Shown piece after piece: positions 48,599-57,435 of a stretch of 64,000 bases of DNA. The number at the start of each line of letters is the position of its first letter. Positions within the stretch are counted from its first letter, which is position 1. The DNA is taken from assembly GCA_902536305.1 (NCBI GenBank), contig CACAWX010000004.1:1-64000 (forward strand), given 5' to 3'. This DNA comes from an uncultured Pelagibacteraceae bacterium. Lineage in GTDB: Bacteria > Pseudomonadota > Alphaproteobacteria > Pelagibacterales > Pelagibacteraceae. A program made the translations under genes and the position numbers. Below the pieces are notes generated by a model, which saw nothing but the letters and a program-made list of their open reading frames with translations, was not told where the DNA came from and ran no database searches.

Positions 48599-49330
48599 TC
48601 AAGACATATACATTCCACCATTAACATGTAAAGTTTCACCGTTAATATAATTAGCCATATCAGAAGCTAAAAAAGCTACACAATTTGAAACATCCTCACC
48701 TGACCCAAGACTGCCAGCTGGAATTTTGCTCAATAGAACTTTTTTAAAGTCTTCATTAATTTTATCAGTCATATCTGTCTTTATAAAACCAGGAGATACG
48801 CAGTTAACATTTATATTTTTTTTCGCATATTCTAAAGCTAAACTTTTTGAGAAGGCAATAATACCAGCTTTTGATGCAGCATAATTAGCTTGTCCTACAT
48901 TTCCAGTGTGGCCTACTATTGAGGTAATATTAATTATTTTTCCAAATTTATTTTTTAACATTTTTTTTATTGCGAATTTACACATTAAAAAACTCGAAGT
49001 TAGATTAATATCCATGACTTTTTGCCAGTTTTCCTCTGTTAATCTAATTGACAGATTGTCTAAAGTAATTCCTGCATTGTTAACTAAAATATCTAACCCA
49101 TTTAGTTTTGTGTATATAGTGTCAATAAATTTTTCAATTTTATTATGTTCTTCTAATTTAAATTTTTCTATATATATATTTGGATATTTTTTTTTAAGAT
49201 TATTGAGTTTTTCTTCATTTGTTCCGGTTGCTATTATTGAAGATCCAAAATTATTAAATTTTTCAATTAAAGAATTTCCTATGCCACCTGTTGCACCGGT
49301 AATTAAAATTTTTTTATTTTTTAAATTCAT
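48599..49330 (-). CDS. fabG: 3-oxoacyl-ACP reductase
   Basis: NADPH-dependent short-chain reductase of fatty-acid synthesis. The nucleotide loop TGATGGIG begins at residue 11, NNAG follows, and the catalytic Ser-Tyr-Lys set is seen in ITSIVG and YAASKAG. The C-terminal VNGGMYMS is typical. Length 243 is normal. It overlaps the fabD end by 17 bases. Confidence 0.96.
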   Translation of the reverse strand: MNLKNKKILITGATGGIGNSLIEKFNNFGSSIIATGTNEEKLNNLKKKYPNIYIEKFKLEEHNKIEKFIDTIYTKLNGLDILVNNAGITLDNLSIRLTEENWQKVMDINLTSSFLMCKFAIKKMLKNKFGKIINITSIVGHTGNVGQANYAASKAGIIAFSKSLALEYAKKNINVNCVSPGFIKTDMTDKINEDFKKVLLSKIPAGSLGSGEDVSNCVAFLASDMANYINGETLHVNGGMYMS

Positions 49331-50255
49331 TAATAAAATTTTTAATATCAGTAATTGAGTTGATTGAAAAGCAATTTGGTTCTTTAACTGTTCTTTTAAC
49401 CATGCCTGTTAAGACTTTACCTGGTCCAATTTCTACAAAATTCTTGATACCTCCGTTAGACATATAGATTAAACCTTCACGCCATTTGACTGTGGAAAAA
49501 ATTTGTTCAATTAAAAGCCTTTTTATAGTATTGGGTTTTGACTCAGAATTAGCTGTAACATTGCTTATAATCTTAAATAGCGGGTCTTTAAATTCAGTAT
49601 TATTTATTTTTTCTTCCATGCTCTTTGCAGCAGGTTTCATCAATAAACAATGAAAGGGTGCGCTTACTTTAAGTGGAATTGATTTTATTTTATACTCTTT
49701 TAAAGTCATTTGAAAAGACTCTACACTTTTTTTGTCTCCACTTATAATTACTTGTCCATTAGCATTATCGTTTGCAATTTCACATATACCTTCATTTTTA
49801 TTTCTTGAATTTAACAAATCATTAATATCGTTAATTTTCATTCCAAGCACTGCAATCATACTGCCAGTACCAACAGGCACTGCTTCCTGCATTGCTTTTC
49901 CTCTTTCGTGTAACAAATAAAGTGCATCATCAAATGATAGTGACCCGGCACAAACTAAAGCACTATATTCTCCCAATGAGTGACCAGCAAAATATTTGAA
50001 AGTATTTAAATCAAAACCAAATTCATCCTTTAAAACTCTAAATATAGAGTAACTTACAGTTAAAATTGCTGGTTGTGTGTTTTCAGTTAATTGTAATTTA
50101 TTTTCTGGTCCTTCAAGTATCAATTTTGTAATTGAATAATTTAATTTGCTATCAGCTTGTTTAAATATTTTTTTTACAAGATCAAAGTTTGAATAAAATT
50201 CTAATCCCATGCCTACCACTTGTGAACCTTGACCTGGAAATAATAAAGCGCTCAT
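49314..50255 (-). CDS. fabD: malonyl-CoA:ACP transacylase
   Basis: Loads malonyl groups onto ACP. The catalytic Ser93 is in AGHSLGEYSAL and the catalytic His in SAPFHCLLM. The N-terminal FPGQGSQ is the family mark. Length 313 is normal. It heads the fabD-fabG-acpP-gmk unit and is divergent from rpsF across 103 bases. Confidence 0.97.
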   Translation of the reverse strand: MSALLFPGQGSQVVGMGLEFYSNFDLVKKIFKQADSKLNYSITKLILEGPENKLQLTENTQPAILTVSYSIFRVLKDEFGFDLNTFKYFAGHSLGEYSALVCAGSLSFDDALYLLHERGKAMQEAVPVGTGSMIAVLGMKINDINDLLNSRNKNEGICEIANDNANGQVIISGDKKSVESFQMTLKEYKIKSIPLKVSAPFHCLLMKPAAKSMEEKINNTEFKDPLFKIISNVTANSESKPNTIKRLLIEQIFSTVKWREGLIYMSNGGIKNFVEIGPGKVLTGMVKRTVKEPNCFSINSITDIKNFINEFKK

Positions 50256-50284
50256 TTTATAGATTAATTTAACGATTATTAGTA

Positions 50285-50312
50285 TTGCTATAAATAATTA
50301 TTATAGTATAAA
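50285..50312 (+). promoter_or_regulatory. candidate promoter of rpsF-rpsR-rplI
   Basis: TTGCTA (50285-50290) and TATAAA (50307-50312) are separated by 16 bases and would give a leader of about 40 bases before the rpsF ATG. A second AT-rich TATAAT lies at 50325-50330. I see no GC-rich hairpin typical of an S6:S18 autoregulatory leader. Confidence 0.35.
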
Positions 50313-50358
50313 CCACATTTTATATATAATTAATAAAACTTAATTAACACAACAAATT

Positions 50359-50679
50359 ATGGCTTTTTACGAAAACACTATCATAGCTAAACAGGACTTA
50401 GCTGAAAAAGATTTGAAGACAATCAAAAACAAATACAACGAAATTATCAATAATTCCTCTGGAAAAGTAATTAAAATTGAGGAATGGGGTCTTATAAATT
50501 TAGCAAACAAAATTAAGAATTATAAAAAAGGTTTTTATATTCATTATAAATTTGAGGGAAACAATAAAACCTTATCTGAAATTAAAAATAAAATTAGTAT
50601 CGACGGAGCGATTATTAGACATCTTACTGTTAAGTATAAAAAATTGGATACCTCTGTTGAATACTTTAAAAAAAAATAG
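50359..50679 (+). CDS. rpsF: 30S ribosomal protein S6
   Basis: Small-subunit platform protein that pairs with S18. The 106 residues begin MAFYENTIIAKQDL and include the usual strands YKKGFYIHYKFEG. The long acidic C-terminal tail seen in some relatives is missing. It is first in the rpsF-rpsR-rplI run; rpsR follows after nine bases. Confidence 0.96.
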   Translation: MAFYENTIIAKQDLAEKDLKTIKNKYNEIINNSSGKVIKIEEWGLINLANKIKNYKKGFYIHYKFEGNNKTLSEIKNKISIDGAIIRHLTVKYKKLDTSVEYFKKK

Positions 50680-50688
50680 ATAGATAAA

Positions 50689-50961
50689 ATGAAAAGAAAA
50701 AATAAAAAATTTCAAAAAAAAAGTTCTAATTCCTTAAATAAGTTAAGCTTATTTCAAAAAAGTAATAATAAATTCTCAAGAATATGTCCTCTTTCAGTCA
50801 AAAAGGCTCCGGTTGTTGATTATAAAAATATAAGCCTTTTAAAAAAATACTTATCTGATAACGGAAAAATAATTTCATCAAAAATTACATCTGTATCTTC
50901 TGGTAAACAGAAAAAACTTACCAAGGAAATAAAAAAAGCTAAAATTTTAGGACTTTTATAA
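50689..50961 (+). CDS. rpsR: 30S ribosomal protein S18
   Basis: Highly basic 90-residue protein of the small subunit. The core DYKNISLLKKYLSDNGKIIS and the C-terminal KKAKILGLL are the family signature. Its TAA overlaps the rplI ATG by one base (TAATG). The DUF2232 membrane gene often found after rpsR in relatives is absent. Confidence 0.95.
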   Translation: MKRKNKKFQKKSSNSLNKLSLFQKSNNKFSRICPLSVKKAPVVDYKNISLLKKYLSDNGKIISSKITSVSSGKQKKLTKEIKKAKILGLL

Positions 50962-51416
50962 TGGAACTGATTTTATTAGAAAATATTCTGAATTTAGGAA
51001 ATATAGGCGACAAAGTAACTGTTAAAAATGGTTATGGTAGAAATTTTCTTTTAAAAAAAGGTAAAGCTTTAAGATTTAATAAAGATAACGAATTACTTGT
51101 TAGTAAGAGAAAAGATGAACTTAACAAAAAAAATAACGAAATTAAAAATAAGTATAAAGAGATAGCAAAGCTTATAAATAACAAAACTTTTACCTTTAAT
51201 AAAGAAAGTAAAGAAAACGGTGAACTTTATGGTTCAATAAAACCCAAAGAAATTACAAACTTAATTAAAGAAAGAAATAACGTAGATGTTAGTCCTTCTC
51301 AAATAATTTTAAAACGCGATTTAAATGTAATTGGTTCATTCAAAGTCGAGATAAATTTTCATACAGAAGTTAAATCGCACATCTTAATCAAAATAGAAAA
51401 AATACAATCTAAATAA
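50961..51416 (+). CDS. rplI: 50S ribosomal protein L9
   Basis: Large-subunit protein with an N-terminal RNA-binding domain (MELILLENILNLGNIGDKVTVKNGYGRNFLL, first third), a long connecting helix (about 45-80) and a C-terminal domain. Length 151 is normal. It is coupled to rpsR and lies 74 bases before dnaB. Confidence 0.97.
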   Translation: MELILLENILNLGNIGDKVTVKNGYGRNFLLKKGKALRFNKDNELLVSKRKDELNKKNNEIKNKYKEIAKLINNKTFTFNKESKENGELYGSIKPKEITNLIKERNNVDVSPSQIILKRDLNVIGSFKVEINFHTEVKSHILIKIEKIQSK

Positions 51417-51490
51417 CTTTTCCACAGACATAGAAATAAAGTGTGTAACTTTTTTCTTTATATCACTGATTATTTTCTTATTATAATTGA

Positions 51491-52918
51491 GTGAAAGAGA
51501 TTAAATCCACTCAAAATACTCAAGAAAATAAACAGCCATCAAATTTAGAAGCTGAACAAGCTCTTCTAGGCTCGATACTGGTAAATAATGATATAATTGA
51601 TGAAATATCAACATTAGTTAGTTCAAACATATTTTATGATCCTGCTCATGTTAAAATTTATGAAGTTATAGAAAGTCTAAATAATAAAGGAATGATTGCT
51701 AACCCTATAACTTTAAAAAATTTTTTTGAAAAAGATAATATGTTAAGTGAGGTAGGTGGAACGGAATATTTAGTCAAACTTACAAGATTTTCTGGATCAG
51801 TAAAACAATCAATTGATTATGCAAAAATTATTCACGAAATGTACTTAAGACGAGAATTAGTGCAAATATCTGATAAATTGACTACAGATACTATAAATGC
51901 AAATACACAAGAACAAAGTGCTGAAAATATTATTGAAAGCACGGAAAAATCTCTTTTTGATTTAGCGGAAAGAGGGAGTTTTTCTCAATCTTTTTTAAAA
52001 TTTAATCAAGCTTTAGATCAAACTATTGAGATGGCTACGCAAGCAATGCAAAATGATCAAGGTATTGTAGGAGTGCCTACAGGTCTAACTGATTTGGATG
52101 AGAAGCTAGGAGGCTTACATAAATCAGATTTAGTTATTTTGGCTGGTAGACCATCGATGGGTAAAACAGCTTTAGCAACCAATATTGCTTATAATGCTGC
52201 TCAAAACGTTTTAAAGAAACAAGAGAAATCATCGATAGCTTTCTTTTCATTAGAAATGTCTTCTGAGCAGCTATCAACTAGAATTTTATCTGAGCAAGCA
52301 AGAATAAAATCTGACGACATTAGGCGTGGCAAAGTTACAGAAGAAGAAATAAATAGATATATTGAAACCTCAAGGAATATTTATAATCTTCCGTTATATA
52401 TTGATGAAACACCTGCCATTACAATTGCAACTCTTAGCAATAGAGCTAGAAGAATAAAAAGATTATTTGGATTAAATTTGATAGTTGTAGATTATATTCA
52501 ATTAATGCGGTCAAGCTCTAATAAAAATGATGGGCGTGTTCAAGAAATTTCTGAGATAACTCAAGGTTTAAAAGCTTTAGCAAAAGAACTTTCCGTGCCT
52601 GTTTTAGCTTTATCACAACTTTCAAGAGCGGTAGAGCAAAGAGATGATAAACAACCTCAATTAGCAGATTTAAGAGAGTCAGGATCAATAGAACAAGATG
52701 CTGATGTAGTAATGTTTGTTTACAGAGAAGCGTATTATCTTGAGAGAAAACAGCCAAAACTTGGTTCCATTGAACACGCTGAGTGGCAGTCAAAAATGAA
52801 TGATGTTAATGGCTTAGCAGATATTATTTTAGGCAAACAAAGGCATGGACCTACTGGCACAGTCAAAGTTGAATTTGAGGGGATTTATACAAAATTTAAA
52901 GATTTAAGCAAAAATTAG
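51491..52918 (+). CDS. dnaB: replicative DNA helicase DnaB
   Basis: Hexameric helicase that unwinds DNA at the fork. An N-terminal DnaG-interacting domain (about 15-120, SNLEAEQALLGSIL) and a RecA-like C-terminal domain with Walker A GRPSMGKTA and LIVVDYIQLM are present. It uses a GTG start. Length 475 is normal, with no intein. Relatives often have alr and radA next; here an MMPL exporter follows after 53 bases. Confidence 0.97.
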   Translation: MKEIKSTQNTQENKQPSNLEAEQALLGSILVNNDIIDEISTLVSSNIFYDPAHVKIYEVIESLNNKGMIANPITLKNFFEKDNMLSEVGGTEYLVKLTRFSGSVKQSIDYAKIIHEMYLRRELVQISDKLTTDTINANTQEQSAENIIESTEKSLFDLAERGSFSQSFLKFNQALDQTIEMATQAMQNDQGIVGVPTGLTDLDEKLGGLHKSDLVILAGRPSMGKTALATNIAYNAAQNVLKKQEKSSIAFFSLEMSSEQLSTRILSEQARIKSDDIRRGKVTEEEINRYIETSRNIYNLPLYIDETPAITIATLSNRARRIKRLFGLNLIVVDYIQLMRSSSNKNDGRVQEISEITQGLKALAKELSVPVLALSQLSRAVEQRDDKQPQLADLRESGSIEQDADVVMFVYREAYYLERKQPKLGSIEHAEWQSKMNDVNGLADIILGKQRHGPTGTVKVEFEGIYTKFKDLSKN

Positions 52919-52971
52919 GCTTAGTTTTTTCTTTAGTTATAAAAAAATTAAGATATATCTGAAATATTCAG

Positions 52972-55452
52972 ATGTTTGCAAGTATATATAAAAAAATAGT
53001 CATAGATTTTTCAAAAATTACCCTTCTTTTCTTAGCAATATTAATTATTTTTTCATTATACCAGTCAAAGAATTTTAATTTAGACGCTTCCTCAGATGCA
53101 TTACTACTTGAGGGAGACCCTGATCTTAAATACTTAAGAGAGGTAAACGAAACTTATGGCTCAAAAGATTTTTTAGTTTTAACTTATACACCTGTAACAA
53201 GTTTTACTGAAAAAGAAACGATACTTAACATTCAACTTCTTAAATCAAAAATTGAAAAATTAACATGGGTAGATAGTGTGGTTACAATTATCGATGTTCC
53301 TCTTCTAAAAAGTACTGATGAGGGATTAATGGAAAGGCTTAAAAATTACAAAACTTTAGCTTACCCAGAAATTGACCGAGAGAGAGGGTTTGATGAAATC
53401 ATAAATAGTCCAATTTACAAAAATTATGTAATTAGCGAGGATGGCAGAACTTCAGGAATTGTTGTGTATTTGAAAAAAGATGAAAGGTTAACAGAATATA
53501 TAAAAATAAAAGATAAATACTTTAATCAACAGAATGAAAATGGATTAAATAAAGAGGAAAAAATAAACTATAAAAAATTTTTAAGGGAATATGAAGGATA
53601 TAAAAATTTATATAACACTAGAAATAATCAAAACATAACTGAGATCCGAGAAGTGATAGGCAAATATGGAGATAATGCTAAAATACATTTAGGTGGTATT
53701 CCGATGATCGCTAATGATATGATGAGTTATATAAAAAGTGATATTGTTGTGTTTGGAATAGGAGTTTTCGTATTTATAGTTTTAACACTGTGGTTTATTT
53801 TCAGAAATTTAAAATGGGTACTAATGCCCCTGTTAGGATGTGCAACTTCAGTAGTACTTATGGTTGGATTATTGGGTCTAATTGGTTGGAAAGTGACTGT
53901 AATTTCATCAAATTTCATTGCTCTTATGCTTATTTTAAATATGGCTATGAATATTCATGTTACTGTTAGATTTTTGCAATTGAAAAAAGAGTTTCCCCAT
54001 CTCTCAAGAAACGAAGCTGTATTTGAGACAAGCAAAAAAATGATGCTTCCAATCCTTTATACTGTTCTTACAACTATATGTGCTTTTCTATCATTGGTTT
54101 TTAGTGGTATTAAACCAATTATTGATTTTGGATGGATGATGACATTGGGTCTAATAATTTCTTTTTTTGTTACATTTTTGTTATTACCCTCTTTAATAAA
54201 TTTGCTTTCGTCAGACAATGAAATTGGTCTTAGAGATACAGAAAAGTCTTTTATTACTTCTGCATTAGGATCCTTTACAAAAAAAAGTAAAATTTTAATT
54301 TATGCTTCTACTTTTTTAGTAATAATATTTAGTACTATTGGAATACTTAAACTCGAAGTTGAGAATAGCTTTATTAATTATTTCGATAAAGAGACTGAAA
54401 TTTATAAGGGAATGAAAAAAATTGATGACGAGTTAGGTGGTACAACTCCTTTAAATATTATTCTTAAGTTTCCTAAAAAGAATGAGGCAAATAATTCTAA
54501 AAAAGATGAACTTGATGATTGGGAAGAAGAAAATGTTGCCGCAGAGGATAAAGCTAAATACTGGTTTACGAGAGATAAAATGGATAAAATCATCAAAGCA
54601 CATGATTATTTAGACTCATTACCTGAAATTGGAAAAGTTCTATCTTTTGGCTCCATTTTAAGAGTTGCAGAAGAATTAAATAATAAAAAGTTGCAAAGTT
54701 TAGAGATAGCAGTTTTATATAGTAAAATACCCAAAGAGATAAAAACTGAAATAATTTCTCCATATATTTCAGTAGATAAAGATGAAGCAAGAATAAGTGT
54801 AAGAATAAAAGATTCACTTGAAGATCTAAGAAGAAATGATCTAATCAAAAAAATAAACGCTGAGTTAAATACTAAACTTGGTTTTGAAAAAAATGAATAT
54901 AAATTAGCAGGTGTTCTTATTCTTTTTAATAATTTATTACAAAGTTTATTTAAATCTCAAATTCTTACATTAGGAATAGTAATACTTGGTATTTTTTTGA
55001 TGTTTTTTATTTTATTTAGGAATACTTTGCTCTCTTTCATAGGAGTTATTCCTAACTTTATCGCGGCTTTTTTTATTTTAGGTACAATCGGATTGTTAGA
55101 AATACCACTGGATATGATGACTATAACCATTGCAGCCATAACTATTGGTATCGCTGTAGATAATAGTATTCACTATATTTACAGATTTAAAGAAGAGTTC
55201 AAAAAAATTAATAATTATAATCAGACTTTAGATAAATGTCATAGCACAGTTGGAGTAGCAATTTTAAATACATCAATTACAATAGTTTTCGGTTTTTCAA
55301 TTTTAATAATGTCCAATTTTATTCCCACTATTTATTTTGGTGTTTTTACAGGAATTGCAATGTTATTAGCAATGATTTCAGTTTTAACTTTATTGCCAAA
55401 ATTAATTCTTACTTTCAAGCCGTTTGGTGAAGAAATTAATGAAAGTATATGA
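52972..55452 (+). CDS. MMPL/RND-superfamily exporter
   Basis: 826-residue inner-membrane protein with two similar halves: a membrane helix (about 12-30), a large periplasmic domain (about 35-240), five or six helices (about 245-415), then a helix near 440, a second periplasmic domain and a final helix bundle (about 655-820). The second bundle has GIAVDNSIHYIYRF, a typical MMPL/HpnN motif. Likely substrates are lipids or other hydrophobic molecules; this is inference. It couples to cvpA by an ATGA overlap. Confidence 0.85.
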   Translation: MFASIYKKIVIDFSKITLLFLAILIIFSLYQSKNFNLDASSDALLLEGDPDLKYLREVNETYGSKDFLVLTYTPVTSFTEKETILNIQLLKSKIEKLTWVDSVVTIIDVPLLKSTDEGLMERLKNYKTLAYPEIDRERGFDEIINSPIYKNYVISEDGRTSGIVVYLKKDERLTEYIKIKDKYFNQQNENGLNKEEKINYKKFLREYEGYKNLYNTRNNQNITEIREVIGKYGDNAKIHLGGIPMIANDMMSYIKSDIVVFGIGVFVFIVLTLWFIFRNLKWVLMPLLGCATSVVLMVGLLGLIGWKVTVISSNFIALMLILNMAMNIHVTVRFLQLKKEFPHLSRNEAVFETSKKMMLPILYTVLTTICAFLSLVFSGIKPIIDFGWMMTLGLIISFFVTFLLLPSLINLLSSDNEIGLRDTEKSFITSALGSFTKKSKILIYASTFLVIIFSTIGILKLEVENSFINYFDKETEIYKGMKKIDDELGGTTPLNIILKFPKKNEANNSKKDELDDWEEENVAAEDKAKYWFTRDKMDKIIKAHDYLDSLPEIGKVLSFGSILRVAEELNNKKLQSLEIAVLYSKIPKEIKTEIISPYISVDKDEARISVRIKDSLEDLRRNDLIKKINAELNTKLGFEKNEYKLAGVLILFNNLLQSLFKSQILTLGIVILGIFLMFFILFRNTLLSFIGVIPNFIAAFFILGTIGLLEIPLDMMTITIAAITIGIAVDNSIHYIYRFKEEFKKINNYNQTLDKCHSTVGVAILNTSITIVFGFSILIMSNFIPTIYFGVFTGIAMLLAMISVLTLLPKLILTFKPFGEEINESI

Positions 55453-55997
55453 TTGCTAATACCTTAGAATATTTTACCAAAAGCGTTAATACCTTTGATA
55501 TTTTTTTTCTAACAATTTTAATTTACTCTGTAGTTCAATGTTTTTTAAAGGGTTTTTCTTTAAGTCTAATTTCATTTATGAAATGGGTTTTATCAATTAT
55601 AATTACTATTGTTCTGGTTCCAAAATTACAGCCAATAGTCAGCGAATATATTCAATCGGAATTCATTAATAACATTGGCTTAGGGGTGGTTATTTTTGTT
55701 TTTACTTTATTTACAACAATACTTATTGGAAAAACTTTGAGTAAAGCTGTAACATGGACCGGGGTTGGTTCAATAGATAAAGGTTTTGGTTTTTTATTTG
55801 GTTTTTTTAAAGGATATATTGTTTCTGTTTGTTTGTTTTCTATTTTAAATTGGTTTTATCCTTATCAAAATTGGAGTATATCTGCGGAAGATGCAATTTC
55901 ATTTAATTTAATTAATAAAGGAAGTAATATATTAATAGAGGAGTTTCCTTCTAGTGAAGATTTCATTGATACGAAAGAAAGAATTGAAAAGATATAA
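55449..55997 (+). CDS. cvpA: CvpA-family membrane protein
   Basis: 182-residue membrane protein with about four helices and the CvpA core (DIFFLTILIYSVVQCFLKGF, then GFGFLFGFFKGY). CvpA is linked to envelope maintenance and to colicin V production in E. coli. It overlaps both neighbours: four bases with the exporter and 44 with purF. The cvpA-purF pair is conserved in proteobacteria. Confidence 0.88.
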   Translation: MIANTLEYFTKSVNTFDIFFLTILIYSVVQCFLKGFSLSLISFMKWVLSIIITIVLVPKLQPIVSEYIQSEFINNIGLGVVIFVFTLFTTILIGKTLSKAVTWTGVGSIDKGFGFLFGFFKGYIVSVCLFSILNWFYPYQNWSISAEDAISFNLINKGSNILIEEFPSSEDFIDTKERIEKI

Positions 55998-57435
55998 TTT
56001 TGATAACTTGAGAGAGGAATGTGGCATCTTTGGCATATCAAATCATGAGGAGGCGTCGGCGTTAGTTGCTCTAGGTTTACATGCTTTACAACACAGAGGT
56101 CAAGAAGGTTGTGGTATAGTATCATTTGATGGGAAAAATTATCACTCGGAAAAAAGACAGGGACTGGTTGGAGATCACTTTACAGATTATGAAACTTTAA
56201 AAAAACTTCCTGGTAATTTTTCTATAGGTCACAATCGATACTCTACTACTGGTGAAACTTCCTTAAGAAATATTCAGCCATTTTTTGCTGACTTACATAT
56301 GGGTGGATTGAGTGTGGCTCATAATGGAAACTTAACAAATGCCTTGTTACTTAGAGAAGCCTTAGTGCGGGATGGTGCAATATTTAGAACAACAAGTGAT
56401 ACTGAAACAATTGTTCAACTTATAGCTAAATCAAAAAGAGATAAATTTACAGATAAATTGATAGATACTCTTTTTCAAATACAAGGAGGTTATTCTCTCA
56501 TATTAATGACAAATAAAAAACTAGTCGGTGCTAGGGATCCATTTGGGATAAGACCTTTGATAATAGGTAAATTAAAAAATTCATATATTTTAGCGTCAGA
56601 AACGTGTGCGCTCGATATTGTCGGGGCGACATTTGTGAGAGAAGTTGAAAACGGTGAAATTGTGGTAATAGAAAATGAACAATTGAAATCAGTAAAACCT
56701 TTCTCCAAACAAAAACCAAGGCCTTGCGTTTTTGAATATATATATTTTGCAAGACCAGACAGTTTAATTAATAATAAATGTGCTTATGAATATAGAAAAG
56801 ACTTAGGTTCTGAATTAGCAAAAGAGACAGACATTAATGCAGACTTAGTTGTACCTGTGCCTGACTCTGGAGTTCCAGCAGCATTAGGTTACGCAGAACA
56901 ATCAGGAAAAAAATTTGAATTAGGCTTAATTAGAAATCATTATGTTGGAAGAACTTTTATAGAACCAACACAAAATATTAGAAGCTTAGGTGTGAAATTA
57001 AAATTAAATGCAACAAAAACGACTGTGAAAAATAAATCTATAATTCTTATAGATGACTCATTAGTTAGAGGGACGACATGTTTAAAAATTGTAAAAATGT
57101 TATTTGAAAATGGAGCCAAAGAAGTTCATGTTAGGATAGCTTGTCCTGAAATAAAATATCCAGATTTTTATGGTGTTGATATGCCAACAAAAGAGGAACT
57201 ATTAGCTCATAATAAAACTAATATTGAAATGTGTAATTATATTGGTGCTTCAAGTTTAAAATTTTTAAGTTTAAACGGACTTTATAATGCTTTGATAAAG
57301 GAAAAAAGAAATTCTAATTATCCTCAATTCAGCGATCACTATTTTACTGGAGATTATCCAATAAAACCTCTTGATAAAATTCAAGGAATAAAAATAAAAC
57401 AACTTTCACTTTTAAGTGGAAAATCAAATAGTTAG
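55954..57435 (+). CDS. purF: amidophosphoribosyltransferase
   Basis: First committed step of purine synthesis, moving glutamine nitrogen to PRPP. The glutaminase nucleophile is Cys23 (ECGIFGI), which requires removal of a 22-residue leader if the GTG at 55954 is the start; AGAGGAG lies 10 bases before it. The PRPP site is ILIDDSLVRGTT. The CxxC near the C-terminus that binds an Fe-S cluster in the Bacillus enzyme is missing (FSDHYFTGDYP). Length is 493. It converges on the BamB-like gene with a TTAG overlap. Confidence 0.96.
   Translation: MKISLIRKKELKRYNFDNLREECGIFGISNHEEASALVALGLHALQHRGQEGCGIVSFDGKNYHSEKRQGLVGDHFTDYETLKKLPGNFSIGHNRYSTTGETSLRNIQPFFADLHMGGLSVAHNGNLTNALLLREALVRDGAIFRTTSDTETIVQLIAKSKRDKFTDKLIDTLFQIQGGYSLILMTNKKLVGARDPFGIRPLIIGKLKNSYILASETCALDIVGATFVREVENGEIVVIENEQLKSVKPFSKQKPRPCVFEYIYFARPDSLINNKCAYEYRKDLGSELAKETDINADLVVPVPDSGVPAALGYAEQSGKKFELGLIRNHYVGRTFIEPTQNIRSLGVKLKLNATKTTVKNKSIILIDDSLVRGTTCLKIVKMLFENGAKEVHVRIACPEIKYPDFYGVDMPTKEELLAHNKTNIEMCNYIGASSLKFLSLNGLYNALIKEKRNSNYPQFSDHYFTGDYPIKPLDKIQGIKIKQLSLLSGKSNS

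Noticed and set aside
51418-51426. TTTTCCACA resembling a DnaA box before dnaB
   Set aside because: A single eight-of-nine match with no cluster of boxes or AT-rich unwinding region; not evidence of an origin.
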